64,000 bases of DNA from Aristolochia californica (lineage: Eukaryota; Streptophyta; Magnoliopsida; Piperales; Aristolochiaceae). Both the position numbers and the translations under genes were made by a program. The notes under the pieces were generated by a model. The model had not been told where the DNA came from, did not search any database, and saw nothing but the letters and a program-made list of their open reading frames with translations. Positions within the stretch are counted from its first letter, which is position 1. Each line of letters begins with the position of its first letter. Below are positions 25,601 through 38,779 of this stretch, piece after piece. The stretch lies in the NCBI GenBank assembly GCA_029961685.1, contig JARWKL010000007.1, positions 18,423,013 through 18,487,012 on the forward strand. The letters are read 5' to 3'.

Positions 25601-26703
25601 GTAAAGTGATTTATCATGCGTAACGGGCTATATTTTTGTATGGAATGACTCAGGGATTGCAATTCAACACTCAGTTAAAAATCCTCTGCCACCAATTTTT
25701 CCCGACGATTGTCAAACCTGAGATATAAAAACGTAAAAGAGCTTACAATCCCTAAGAATTACAGACACTCTTTGGAATTATCTCTCCCTAAAATTGTGCA
25801 TTGTGCTATTCCATTTTAGATGTACACTATTTTCTTAAATCAAAACTTTGACTTTTCGCTCTCCCATCATCCCGAAAACAAACAAGGCAAAATTTTATAG
25901 GTGATGTATGGAAATAATTTAAAACAATAACAAATATAAATAAAGAAAATTTATTCACCCAACTCAAATGAACACAAAAGTTTTGTTATCCAATTTTGGG
26001 AAATTCCACTAGTTTAACCCTAATAGCTTGGAATTTTGCAAGAAAAAGATTTCATCCACACATGTTTTAAAAATGGATATGCATGTTTGAAACATGTTAA
26101 AGACGCAAATGAGCTATGGATGCAAAGCTTTCAAAGAGAATAACAAACGCTCATTAAATTCTCAAGTGAACTTGCGGGGGGATATTTACCCGAGTCAAAC
26201 ATGACATTATTTTGCCCATTTCCAAAAAGCTGACATAATTAATCATAGATGATTGTAATGTGATTTATCATGCGTAACGGGCTATATTTTTGTGTGAAAT
26301 GACTTATGGATTGCAATTCAACACTCAGTTAAAAACCCTCCGCAACCCATTTTTCCCGACGGTTGCAAAACATGAGATATAAAAACGAAAAGGTGCTTAC
26401 AATCCCTAAAAATTACAAACACTCTTTGGAATTATCTCTCTCTACATATGTGCATTGTGCATTTCCGTTTTAGATGTACACATTTTTCTTAAATCAAAAC
26501 TTCGAGTTTTTCGCTGTCCCTTCATCCCGTAAACAAAAAAAGCAAATAGATCACAGCAAAATGAAAATATCATAGTTGATGTACGAAAAAAGTTTAAAAC
26601 AATAAAAAAAGTAAATGAAGAAAATTTCTTCACACACCACAAATGAACACAAAAGTTTTGTTATCCAAGTTTGGGAAATTCCACTAGTCCAAAACTAATA
26701 TCT
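22678..26703. repeat. Higher-order repeat copy 3 (mosaic)
   Basis: Monomers start at 22678, 23354, 24025, 24700, 25376 and 26029. The first four monomers carry the left-hand variant set. B-beta has intermediate states (GATTGTCAAACC with AAAACGTAAAAG near 25710-25740), and C-beta has TTCCGTTTTAG and CTTCGAG, as in copies 4-7. The copy therefore spans the change from one variant set to the other. Confidence 0.92.
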
Positions 26704-29700
26704 TGGAATTTTACATGAAGGAGATTTTTTCTGCACTTGTTTTAAAAAAGGATATGCATGCCAAAAACATGTTAAAGATTCAAATGACCTGTGGATCCAA
26801 AGCTTTTAAAGAGAATAACAAACGCTCATTAAATTCTCAAGTGAACCTGGAGTGGGATATTTGCCCGAATCAAACAAGCCATTATTTTGCCCTTATTCAA
26901 AACGTTGAGCTAACAATCATAGATGATTGTAAAGTGATTTGTCATGCGTAACGGCTTACATTTTTGTAGGAAATGACTTATGGATTTGAAGTAAACACTC
27001 AGTTAAAAATGGCCCGTCTCCCCCGTTTCCCGACGATTGCAAAAACTTAGATATAAAAACGAAAAAAGAGCATACGATCCCTAAAACATACAGACACTCT
27101 TTGGATATATCTCTCTCTACATTTGTGCATTGTGCATTTCCATTTTAGATGTACACTTTTTTCTTAAATCAGAACTTCCAGTTTTCACTCCCCCTTCTTC
27201 CCGTAAAGAAAAAAGGCAAAAAAGATCACAACAAAATAAAAATTTTATAGTTGATGTGTGGAAAATATTTAAAATAATAACTAATGTAAATAAAAAATAT
27301 CTATTCACACACCAGAAATAAACACAAAAGTTTTGTTATCCAAGTTTGGGAAATTCCATTAGTCCAACCCTATTAAGCTTGGAATTTTACACGAAGGAGA
27401 TTTTTTCCACACATGTTTTAAAAATTGATATGCACGCTTGAAACATGTTAAAGATTCAAATGAGCTATGGATCCAAATCTTTTAAAGAGAATAACAAACG
27501 CTCGTTAAATTCTCAAGTGAACGTGCGGTGGGATATTTCCCGAGTTTAACAAATCATTATTTTGCCCAATTTGAAAAATTTGATCTAATAATCATAGATG
27601 ACTGTAAAGTGATTTATCATCTGTAACGGGTTATATTTTTGTATGAAATGAATTATGGATTGCAATTCAACACTCAGTTAAAAATCCTACGCCACCAATT
27701 TTTCCCGACGATTGCAAAACCTGAGATATAAAAACTAAAAAGAGCTCAAAATCCCTAAATATTACAGACACTCTTTGGATTTATCTCTCCCTACAATTGT
27801 GCATTGTGCTTTTCCATATTAGATGTACCTTTTTTCTTCAATCAAAACTTTGACTTTTCGCTCTCCCTTCATCCCAAAAAAAAATAGGGCAAAAAGCTTA
27901 CAACAAAATGAAAATTTTATAGTTGATGTATGGACAAAATTTAAAACATTTAAAAATATAAATAAAGAAAATTTATTCACCCAACACAAATGAACACAAA
28001 AGTTTTGTTATCCAATTTTGGGAAATTCCACTAGTTTAACGTTCATAGATTAGAATTTTGCAACAAAGAGATTTCGTCCACAAATGTTTTAAAAATGGAT
28101 ATGCATGTTTGAAACATGTTAAAGACGCAAATGAGCTTTGGATGCAAAGCTTTTAAAGAGAATAACAAACGCTCATTAAATTCTCAAGTGAACTTGCGGT
28201 GGGATATTTACCCGAGTCAAACAAGTCATTATTTTGCCCATTTACAAAAAGCTGACATAATTAATCATAGATGATTGTAATGTGATTTATCAAGCGTAAC
28301 GGGCTATATTTTTGTATGAAATGACTTATGGATTGCAATTCAACAATAAGTTAAAAATCCTCCGCAACCCATTTTTCCCGACGATTGCAAAACCTGACAT
28401 ATAAAAACGAAAAGGTGCTTACAATCCCTAAAAATTACAGAAAATCTTTGGAATTATCTCTCCTTACATATGTTCATTGTGCATTTCCGTTTTAGATGTA
28501 CACATTTTCTTTAAATCAAAACTTCGAGTTTTTCGCTCTCCCTTCATCCCCTAAACAAAAAAGGCAAATAGATCACAACAAAATGAAAATTTCATAGTTG
28601 ATGTACGGAAAAAGTTTAAAACAATAAAAAAAGTAAATGAAGAAAATTTATTCACACACCACAAATCAACACAAAAGTTTTGTTATCCAAGTTTTGGAAA
28701 TTCCCCTAGTCCAAAACTAATATCTTGGAATTTTACATGAAGGAGATTTTTTCTACACATGTTTTAAAAATGGATATGCATGCCAGAAACATGTTAAAGA
28801 TTCAATTGACCTATGGATCCAAAGCTATTAAAGAGAATAACAAATGCTCATTAAATTCTCAAGTGAACGTGCAGTGGGAAATTTGCCCGAGTCAAACAAG
28901 CCATTATTTTGCCCATATTCAAAACGTTGAGCTAACAATCACAGATGATTGTAAAGTGATTTGTCATGCGTAACGGCTTACATTTTTTTAGGAAATGACT
29001 TATGGATTTGAAGTAAACACTCAGTTAAAAATCGCCCGTCTCCCCCGTTTCCCGACGATTGCAAAACCTTAGATATAAAAACGAAAAAAGTGCATACGAT
29101 CCCTAAAACATACAGACACTCTTTGGAAATATGTCTGTCTACATTTGTGCATTGTGCATTTCCATTTTAGATGTACACTTTTTTCTTAAATCAGAACTTT
29201 GAGTTTTCGCTCCCCCTTCTTCCCGTAAACAAAAAAGGCAAAAAAGATCACAACAAAATAAAAATTTTATAGTTGATGTGTGGAAAATATTTAAAATAAT
29301 AACTAATGTAAATAAAAAATATCTATTCACACACCACAAATGAACACAAAAGTTTTGTTATCCAAGTTTGGGAAATTCCAATAGTCCAACCCTATTAAGC
29401 TTGGAATTTTACAAGGAGGAGATTTTTTCTACACATGTTTTAAAAATTGATATGTTTGCTTGAAACATGTTAAAGATTCAAATGAGCTATGGATCCAAGG
29501 ATTTTAAAGAGAATAACAAACACTCGTTAAATTCTCAAGTGAACGTGCGGTGGGATATTTACACGAGTCTAAGAAGTCATTATTTTGCCCATTTTCAAAA
29601 ATTTGATCTAACAATCATAGATGATTGTAAAGTGATTTATCATGCGTAACGGGCTATATTTTTGTATGAAATGACTCAGGGATTGCAATTCAACACTCAG

Positions 29701-30729
29701 TTAAAAATCCTCTACCACCAATTTTTCCCGACGATTGTCAAACCTGAGATATAAAAACTTGAAAGAGCTTACAATCCCTAAGAATTACAGACACTCTTTG
29801 GAATTATCTCTCCCTACAATTGTGCATTGTGCTATTCCATTTTAGATGTACACTATTTTCTTAAATCAAAACTTTGACTTTTCGCTCTCCCATCATCCCG
29901 AAAACAAACAAGGCAAAATTTTATAGGTGATGTATGGAAATAATTTAAAACAATAACAAATATAAATAAAGAAAATTTATTCACCCAACTCAAATGAACA
30001 CAAAAGTTTTGTTATCCAATTTTGGGAAATTCCACTAGTTTAACCCTAATAGCTTGGAATTTTGCAAGAAAAAGATTTCATCCACACATGTTTTAAAAAT
30101 GGATATGCATGTTTGAAACATGTTAAAGACGCAAATGAGCTATGGATGCAAAGCTTTCAAAGAGAATAACAAACGCTCATTAAATTCTCAAGTGAACTTG
30201 CGGGGGGATATTTACCCGAGTCAAACATGACATTATTTTGCCCATTTCCAAAAAGCTGACATAATTAATCATAGATGATTGTAATGTGATTTATCATGCG
30301 TAACGGGCTATATTTTTGTGTGAAATGACTTATGGATTGCAATTCAACACTCAGTTAAAAACCCTCCGCAACCCATTTTTCCCGACGGTTGCAAAACATG
30401 AGATATAAAAACGAAAAGGTGCTTACAATCCCTAAAAATTACAAACACTCTTTGGAATTATCTCTCTCTACATATGTGCATTGTGCATTTCCGTTTTAGA
30501 TGTACACATTTTTCTTAAATCAAAACTTCGAGTTTTTCGCTGTCCCTTCATCCCGTAAACAAAAAAGGCAAATAGATCACAGCAAAATGAAAATATCATA
30601 GTTGATGTACGAAAAAAGTTTAAAACAATAAAAAAAGTAAATGAAGAAAATTTCTTCACACACTACAAATGAACACAAAAGTTTTGTTATCCAAGTTTGG
30701 GAAATTCCACTAGTCCAAAACTAATATCT
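26704..30729. repeat. Higher-order repeat copy 4
   Basis: Monomers start at 26704, 27380, 28051, 28726, 29402 and 30055. A-alpha still has CCTGGAGTGGG but changes by about 26990 to AAGTAAACACTCAG and ATGGCCCGTCTCCCC. B-alpha has GAGTTTAACAAATC, GATGACTGTAAAG and ACAAAATTTAAAACATTTAA; C-alpha has GCAACAAAGAG. These are the right-hand variants, several of them shared with diverged copy 0. Period is still 4026 bp. Confidence 0.93.
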
Positions 30730-33700
30730 TGGAATTTTACATGAAGGAGATTTTTTCTGCACTTGTTTTAAAAAAGGATATGCATGCCAAAAACATGTTA
30801 AAGATTCAAATGACCTGTGGATCCAAAGCTTTTAAAGAGAATAACAAACGCTCATTAAATTCTCAAGTGAACCTGCAGTGGGATATTTGCCCGAATCAAA
30901 CAAGCCATTATTTTGCCCTTATTCAAAACGTTGAGCTAACAATCATAGATGATTGTAAAGTGATTTGTCATGCGTAACGGCTTACATTTTTGTAGGAAAT
31001 GACTTATGGATTTGAAGTAAACACTCAGTTAAAAATGGCCCGTCTCCCCCGTTTCCCGACGATTGCAAAAACTTAGATATAAAAACGAAAAAAGTGCATA
31101 CGATCCCTAAAACATACAGACACTCTTTGGATATATCTCTCTCTACATTTGTGCATTGTGCATTTCCATTTTAGATGTACACTTTTTTCTTAAATCAGAA
31201 CTTCCAGTTTTCACTCCCCCTTCTTCCCGTAAAGAAAAAAGGCAAAAAAGATCACAACAAAATAAAAATTTTATAGTTGATGTGTGGAAAATATTTAAAA
31301 TAATAACTAATGTAAATAAAAAATATCTATTCACACACCAGAAATAAACACAAAAGTTTTGTTATCCAAGTTTGGGAAATTCCATTAGTCCAACCCTATT
31401 AAGCTTGGAATTTTACACGAAGGAGATTTTTTCCACACATGTTTTAAAAATTGATATGCACGCTTGAAACATGTTAAAGATTCAAATGAGCTATGGATCC
31501 AAATCTTTTAAAGGGAATAACAAACGCTCGTTAAATTCTCAAGTGAACGTGCGGTGGGATATTTCCCGAGTTTAACAAATCATTATTTTGCCCAATTTGA
31601 AAAATTTGATCTAATAATCATAGATGACTGTAAAGTGATTTATCATCTGTAACGGGTTATATTTTTGTATGAAATGAATTATGGATTGCAATTCAACACT
31701 CAGTTAAAAATCCTACGCCACCAATTTTTCCCGACGATTGCAAAACCTGAGATATTAAAACTAAAAAGAGCTCAAAATCCCTAAACATTACAGACACTCT
31801 TTGGATTTATCTCTCCCTACAATTGTGCATTGTGCTTTTCCATATTAGATGTACCTTTTTTCTTCAATCAAAACTTTGACTTTTCGCTCTCCCTTCATCC
31901 CAAAAAAAAATAGGGCAAAAAGCTTACAACAAAATGAAAATTTTATAGTTGATGTATGGACAAAATTTAAAACATTTAAAAATATAAATAAAGAAAATTT
32001 ATTCACCCAACACAAATGAACACAAAAGTTTTGTTATCCAATTTTGGGAAATTCCACTAGTTTAACGTTCATAGATTAGAATTTTGCAACAAAGAGATTT
32101 CGTCCACAAATGTTTTAAAAATGGATATGCATGTTTGAAACATGTTAAAGACGCAAATGAGCTTTGGATGCAAAGCTTTTAAAGAGAATAACAAACGCTC
32201 ATTAAATTCTCAAGTGAACTTGCGGTGGGATATTTACCCGAGTCAAACAAGTCATTATTTTGCCCATTTGCAAAAAGCTGACATAATTAATCATAGATGA
32301 TTGTAATGTGATTTATCAAGCGTAACGGGCTATATTTTTGTATGAAATGACTTATGGATTGCAATTCAACAATAAGTTAAAAATCCTCCGCAACCCATTT
32401 TTCCCGACGATTGCAAAACCTGACATATAAAAACGAAAAGGTGCTTACAATCCCTAAAAATTACAGAAAATCTTTGGAATTATCTCTCCTTACATATGTT
32501 CATTGTGCATTTCCGTTTTAGATGTACACATTTTCTTTAAATCAAAACTTCGAGTTTTTCGCTCTCCCTTCATCCCCTAAACAAAAAAGGCAAATAGATC
32601 ACAACAAAATGAAAATTTCATAGTTGATGTACGGAAAAAGTTTAAAACAATAAAAAAAGTAAATGAAGAAAATTTATTCACACACCACAAATCAACACAA
32701 AAGTTTTGTTATCCAAGTTTTGGAAATTCCCCTAGTCCAAAACTAATATCTTGGAATTTTACATGAAGGAGATTTTTTCTACACATGTTTTAAAAATGGA
32801 TATGCATGCCAGAAACATGTTAAAGATTCAATTGACCTATGGATCCAAAGCTATTAAAGAGAAGAACAAATGCTCATTAAATTCTCAAGTGAACGTGCAG
32901 TGGGAAATTTGCCCGAGTCAAACAAGCCATTATTTTGCCCATATTCAAAACGTTGAGCTAACAATCACAGATGATTGTAAAGTGATTTGTCATGCGTAAC
33001 GGCTTACATTTTTTTAGGAAATGACTTATGGATTTGAAGTAAACACTCAGTTAAAAATCGCCCGTCTCCCCCGTTTCCCGACGATTGCAAAACCTTAGAT
33101 ATAAAAACGAAAAAAGTGCATACGATCCCTAAAACATACAGACACTCTTTGGAAATATGTCTGTCTACATTTGTGCATTGTGCATTTCCATTTTAGATGT
33201 ACACTTTTTTCTTAAATCAGAACTTTGAGTTTTCGCTCCCCCTTCTTCCCGTAAACAAAAAAGGCAAAAAAGATCACAACAAAATAAAAATGTTATAGTT
33301 GATGTGTGGAAAATATTTAAAATAATAACTAATGTAAATAAAAAATATCTATTCACACACCACAAATGAACACAAAAGTTTTGTTATCCAAGTTTGGGAA
33401 ATTCCATTAGTCCAACCCTATTAAGCTTGGAATTTTACAAGGAGGAGATTTTTTTACACATGTTTTAAAAATTGATATGTTTGCTTGAAACATGTTAAAG
33501 ATTCAAATGAGCTATGGATCCAAGGATTTTAAAGAGAATAACAAACACTCGTTAAATTCTCAAGTGAACGTGCGGTGGGATATTTACACGAGTCTAAGAA
33601 GTCATTATTTTGCCCATTTTCAAAAATTTGATCTAACAATCATAGATGATTGTAAAGTGATTTATCATGCGTAACGGGCTATATTTTTGTATGAAATGAC

Positions 33701-34754
33701 TCAGGGATTGCAATTCAACACTCAGTTAAAAATCCTCTACCACCAATTTTTCCCGACGATTGTCAAACCTGAGATATAAAAACTTGAAAGAGCTTACAAT
33801 CCCTAAGAATTACAGACACTCTTTGGAATTATCTCTCCCTACAATTGTGCATTGTGCTATTCCATTTTAGATGTACACTATTTTCTTAAATCAAAACTTT
33901 GACTTTTCGCTCTCCCATCATCCCGAAAACAAACAAGGCAAAATTTTATAGGTGATGTATGGAAATAATTTAAAACAATAACAAATATAAATAAAGAAAA
34001 TTTATTCACCCAACTCAAATGAACACAAAAGTTTTGTTATCCAATTTTGGGAAATTCCACTAGTTTAACCCTAATAGCTTGGAATTTTGCAAGAAAAAGA
34101 TTTCATCCACACATGTTTTAAAAATGGATATGCATGTTTGAAACATGTTAAAGACGCAAATGAGCTATGGATGCAAAGCTTTCAAAGAGAATAACAAACG
34201 CTCATTAAATTCTCAAGTGAACTTGCGGGGGGATATTTACCCGAGTCAAACATGACATTATTTTGCCCATTTCCAAAAAGCTGACATAATTAATCATAGA
34301 TGATTGTAATGTGATTTATCATGCGTAACGGGCTATATTTTTGTGTGAAATGACTTATGGATTGCAATTCAACACTCAGTTAAAAACCCTCCGCAACCCA
34401 TTTTTCCCGACGGTTGCAAAACATGAGATATAAAAACGAAAAGGTGCTTACAATCCCTAAAAATTACAAACACTCTTTGGAATTATCTCTCTCTACATAT
34501 GTGCATTGTGCATTTCCGTTTTAGATGTACACATTTTTCTTAAATCAAAACTTCGAGTTTTTCGCTGTCCCTTCATCCCGTAAACAAAAAAGGCAAATAG
34601 ATCACAGCAAAATGAAAATATCATAGTTGATGTACGAAAAAAGTTTAAAACAATAAAAAAAGTAAATGAAGAAAATTTCTTCACACACTACAAATGAACA
34701 CAAAAGTTTTGTTATCCAAGTTTGGGAAATTCCACTAGTCCAAAACTAATATCT
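30730..34754. repeat. Higher-order repeat copy 5
   Basis: Monomers start at 30730, 31406, 32077, 32752, 33428 and 34080. It is 4025 bp because B-beta lost one base (GATTTTTTTACAC near 33450). It shares with copy 6 the variants AAAGGGAATAAC (31511), GAGATATTAAAAC (near 31750) and GAGAAGAACAAATGC in A-beta (near 32860). Confidence 0.93.
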
Positions 34755-37700
34755 TGGAATTTTACATGAAGGAGATTTTTTCTGCACTTGTTTTAAAAAA
34801 GGATATGCATGCCAAAAACATGTTAAAGATTCAAATGACCTGTGGATCCAAAGCTTTTAAAGAGAATAACAAACGCTCATTAAATTCTCAAGTGAACCTG
34901 CAGTGGGATATTTGCCCGAATCAAACAAGCCATTATTTTGCCCTTATTCAAAACGTTGAGCTAACAATCATAGATGATTGTAAAGTGATTTGTCATGCGT
35001 AACGGCTTACATTTTTGTAGGAAATGACTTATGGATTTGAAGTAAACACTCAGTTAAAAATGGCCCGTCTCCCCCGTTTCCCGACGATTGCAAAAACTTA
35101 GATATAAAAACGAAAAAAGTGCATACGATCCCTAAAACATACAGACACTCTTTGGATATATCTCTCTCTACATTTGTGCATTGTGCATTTCCATTTTAGA
35201 TGTACACTTTTTTCTTAAATCAGAACTTCCAGTTTTCACTCCCCCTTCTTCCCGTAAAGAAAAAAGGCAAAAAAGATCACAACAAAATAAAAATTTTATA
35301 GTTGATGTGTGGAAAATATTTAAAATAATAACTAATGTAAATAAAAAATATCTATTCACACACCAGAAATAAACACAAAAGTTTTGTTATCCAAGTTTGG
35401 GAAATTCCATTAGTCCAACCCTATTAAGCTTGGAATTTTACACGAAGGAGATTTTTTCCACACATGTTTTAAAAATTGATATGCACGCTTGAAACATGTT
35501 AAAGATTCAAATGAGCTATGGATCCAAATCTTTTAAAGGGAATAACAAACGCTCGTTAAATTCTCAAGTGAACGTGCGGTGGGATATTTCCCGAGTTTAA
35601 CAAATCATTATTTTGCCCAATTTGAAAAATTTGATCTAATAATCATAGATGACTGTAAAGTGATTTATCATCTGTAACGGGTTATATTTTTGTATGAAAT
35701 GAATTATGGATTGCAATTCAACACTCAGTTAAAAATCCTACGCCACCAATTTTTCCCGACGATTGCAAAACCTGAGATATTAAAACTAAAAAGAGCTCAA
35801 AATCCCTAAACATTACAGACACTCTTTGGATTTATCTCTCCCTACAATTGTGCATTGTGCTTTTCCATATTAGATGTACCTTTTTTCTTCAATCAAAACT
35901 TTGACTTTTCGCTCTCCCTTCATCCCAAAAAAAAATAGGGCAAAAAGCTTACAACAAAATGAAAATTTTATAGTTGATGTATGGACAAAATTTAAAACAT
36001 TTAAAAATATAAATAAAGAAAATTTATTCACCCAACACAAATGAACACAAAAGTTTTGTTATCCAATTTTGGGAAATTCCACTAGTTTAACGTTCATAGA
36101 TTAGAATTTTGCAACAAAGAGATTTCGTCCACAAATGTTTTAAAAATGGATATGCATGTTTGAAACATGTTAAAGACGCAAATGAGCTTTGGATGCAAAG
36201 CTTTTAAAGAGAATAACAAACGCTCATTAAATTCTCAAGTGAACTTGCGGTGGGATATTTACCCGAGTCAAACAAGTCATTATTTTGCCCATTTGCAAAA
36301 AGCTGACATAATTAATCATAGATGATTGTAATGTGATTTATCAAGCGTAACGGGCTATATTTTTGTATGAAATGACTTATGGATTGCAATTCAACAATAA
36401 GTTAAAAATCCTCCGCAACCCATTTTTCCCGACGATTGCAAAACCTGACATATAAAAACGAAAAGGTGCTTACAATCCCTAAAAATTACAGAAAATCTTT
36501 GGAATTATCTCTCCTTACATATGTTCATTGTGCATTTCCGTTTTAGATGTACACATTTTCTTTAAATCAAAACTTCGAGTTTTTCGCTCTCCCTTCATCC
36601 CCTAAACAAAAAAGGCAAATAGATCACAACAAAATGAAAATTTCATAGTTGATGTACGGAAAAAGTTTAAAACAATAAAAAAAGTAAATGAAGAAAATTT
36701 ATTCACACACCACAAATCAACACAAAAGTTTTGTTATCCAAGTTTTGGAAATTCCCCTAGTCCAAAACTAATATCTTGGAATTTTACATGAAGGAGATTT
36801 TTTCTACACATGTTTTAAAAATGGATATGCATGCCAGAAACATGTTAAAGATTCAATTGACCTATGGATCCAAAGCTATTAAAGAGAAGAACAAATGCTC
36901 ATTAAATTCTCAAGTGAACGTGCAGTGGGAAATTTGCCCGAGTCAAACAAGCCATTATTTTGCCCATATTCAAAACGTTGAGCTAACAATCACAGATGAT
37001 TGTAAAGTGATTTGTCATGCGTAACGGCTTACATTTTTTTAGGAAATGACTTATGGATTTGAAGTAAACACTCAGTTAAAAATCGCCCGTCTCCCCCGTT
37101 TCCCGACGATTGCAAAACCTTAGATATAAAAACGAAAAAAGTGCATACGATCCCTAAAACATACAGACACTCTTTGGAAATATGTCTGTCTACATTTGTG
37201 CATTGTGCATTTCCATTTTAGATGTACACTTTTTTCTTAAATCAGAACTTTGAGTTTTCGCTCCCCCTTCTTCCCGTAAACAAAAAAGGCAAAAAAGATC
37301 ACAACAAAATAAAAATGTTATAGTTGATGTGTGGAAAATATTTAAAATAATAACTAATGTAAATAAAAAATATCTATTCACACACCACAAATGAACACAA
37401 AAGTTTTGTTATCCAAGTTTGGGAAATTCCATTAGTCCAACCCTATTAAGCTTGGAATTTTACAAGGAGGAGATTTTTTTACACATGTTTTAAAAATTGA
37501 TATGTTTGCTTGAAACATGTTAAAGATTCAAATGAGCTATGGATCCAAGGATTTTAAAGAGAATAACAAACACTCGTTAAATTCTCAAGTGAACGTGCGG
37601 TGGGATATTTACACGAGTCTAAGAAGTCATTATTTTGCCCATTTTCAAAAATTTGATCTAACAATCATAGATGATTGTAAAGTGATTTATCATGCGTAAC

Positions 37701-38779
37701 GGGCTATATTTTTGTATGAAATGACTCAGGGATTGCAATTCAACACTCAGTTAAAAATCCTCTACCACCAATTTTTCCCGACGATTGTCAAACCTGAGAT
37801 ATAAAAACTTGAAAGAGCTTACAATCCCTAAGAATTACAGACACTCTTTGGAATTATCTCTCCCTACAATTGTGCATTGTGCTATTCCATTTTAGATGTA
37901 CACTATTTTCTTAAATCAAAACTTTGACTTTTCGCTCTCCCATCATCCCGAAAACAAACAAGGCAAAATTTTATAGGTGATGTATGGAAATAATTTAAAA
38001 CAATAACAAATATAAATAAAGAAAATTTATTCACCCAACTCAAATGAACACAAAAGTTTTGTTATCCAATTTTGGGAAATTCCACTAGTTTAACCCTAAT
38101 AGCTTGGAATTTTGCAAGAAAAAGATTTCATCCACACATGTTTTAAAAATGGATATGCATGTTTGAAACATGTTAAAGACGCAAATGAGCTATGGATGCA
38201 AAGCTTTCAAAGAGAATAACAAACGCTCATTAAATTCTCAAGTGAACTTGCGGGGGGATATTTACCCGAGTCAAACATGACATTATTTTGCCCATTTCCA
38301 AAAAGCTGACATAATTAATCATAGATGATTGTAATGTGATTTATCATGCGTAACGGGCTATATTTTTGTGTGAAATGACTTATGGATTGCAATTCAACAC
38401 TCAGTTAAAAACCCTCCGCAACCCATTTTTCCCGACGGTTGCAAAACATGAGATATAAAAACGAAAAGGTGCTTACAATCCCTAAAAATTACAAACACTC
38501 TTTGGAATTATCTCTCTCTACATATGTGCATTGTGCATTTCCGTTTTAGATGTACACATTTTTCTTAAATCAAAACTTCGAGTTTTTCGCTGTCCCTTCA
38601 TCCCGTAAACAAAAAAGGCAAATAGATCACAGCAAAATGAAAATATCATAGTTGATGTACGAAAAAAGTTTAAAACAATAAAAAAAGTAAATGAAGAAAA
38701 TTTCTACACACACCACAAATGAACACAAAAGTTTTGTTATCCAAGTTTGGGAAATTCCACTAGTCCAAAACTAATATCT
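34755..38779. repeat. Higher-order repeat copy 6
   Basis: Monomers start at 34755, 35431, 36102, 36777, 37453 and 38105. It is 4025 bp and shares all three private variants listed for copy 5 (near 35536, 35776 and 36887). It is therefore the closest relative of copy 5 and probably arose with it by duplication of one whole unit. Confidence 0.93.
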
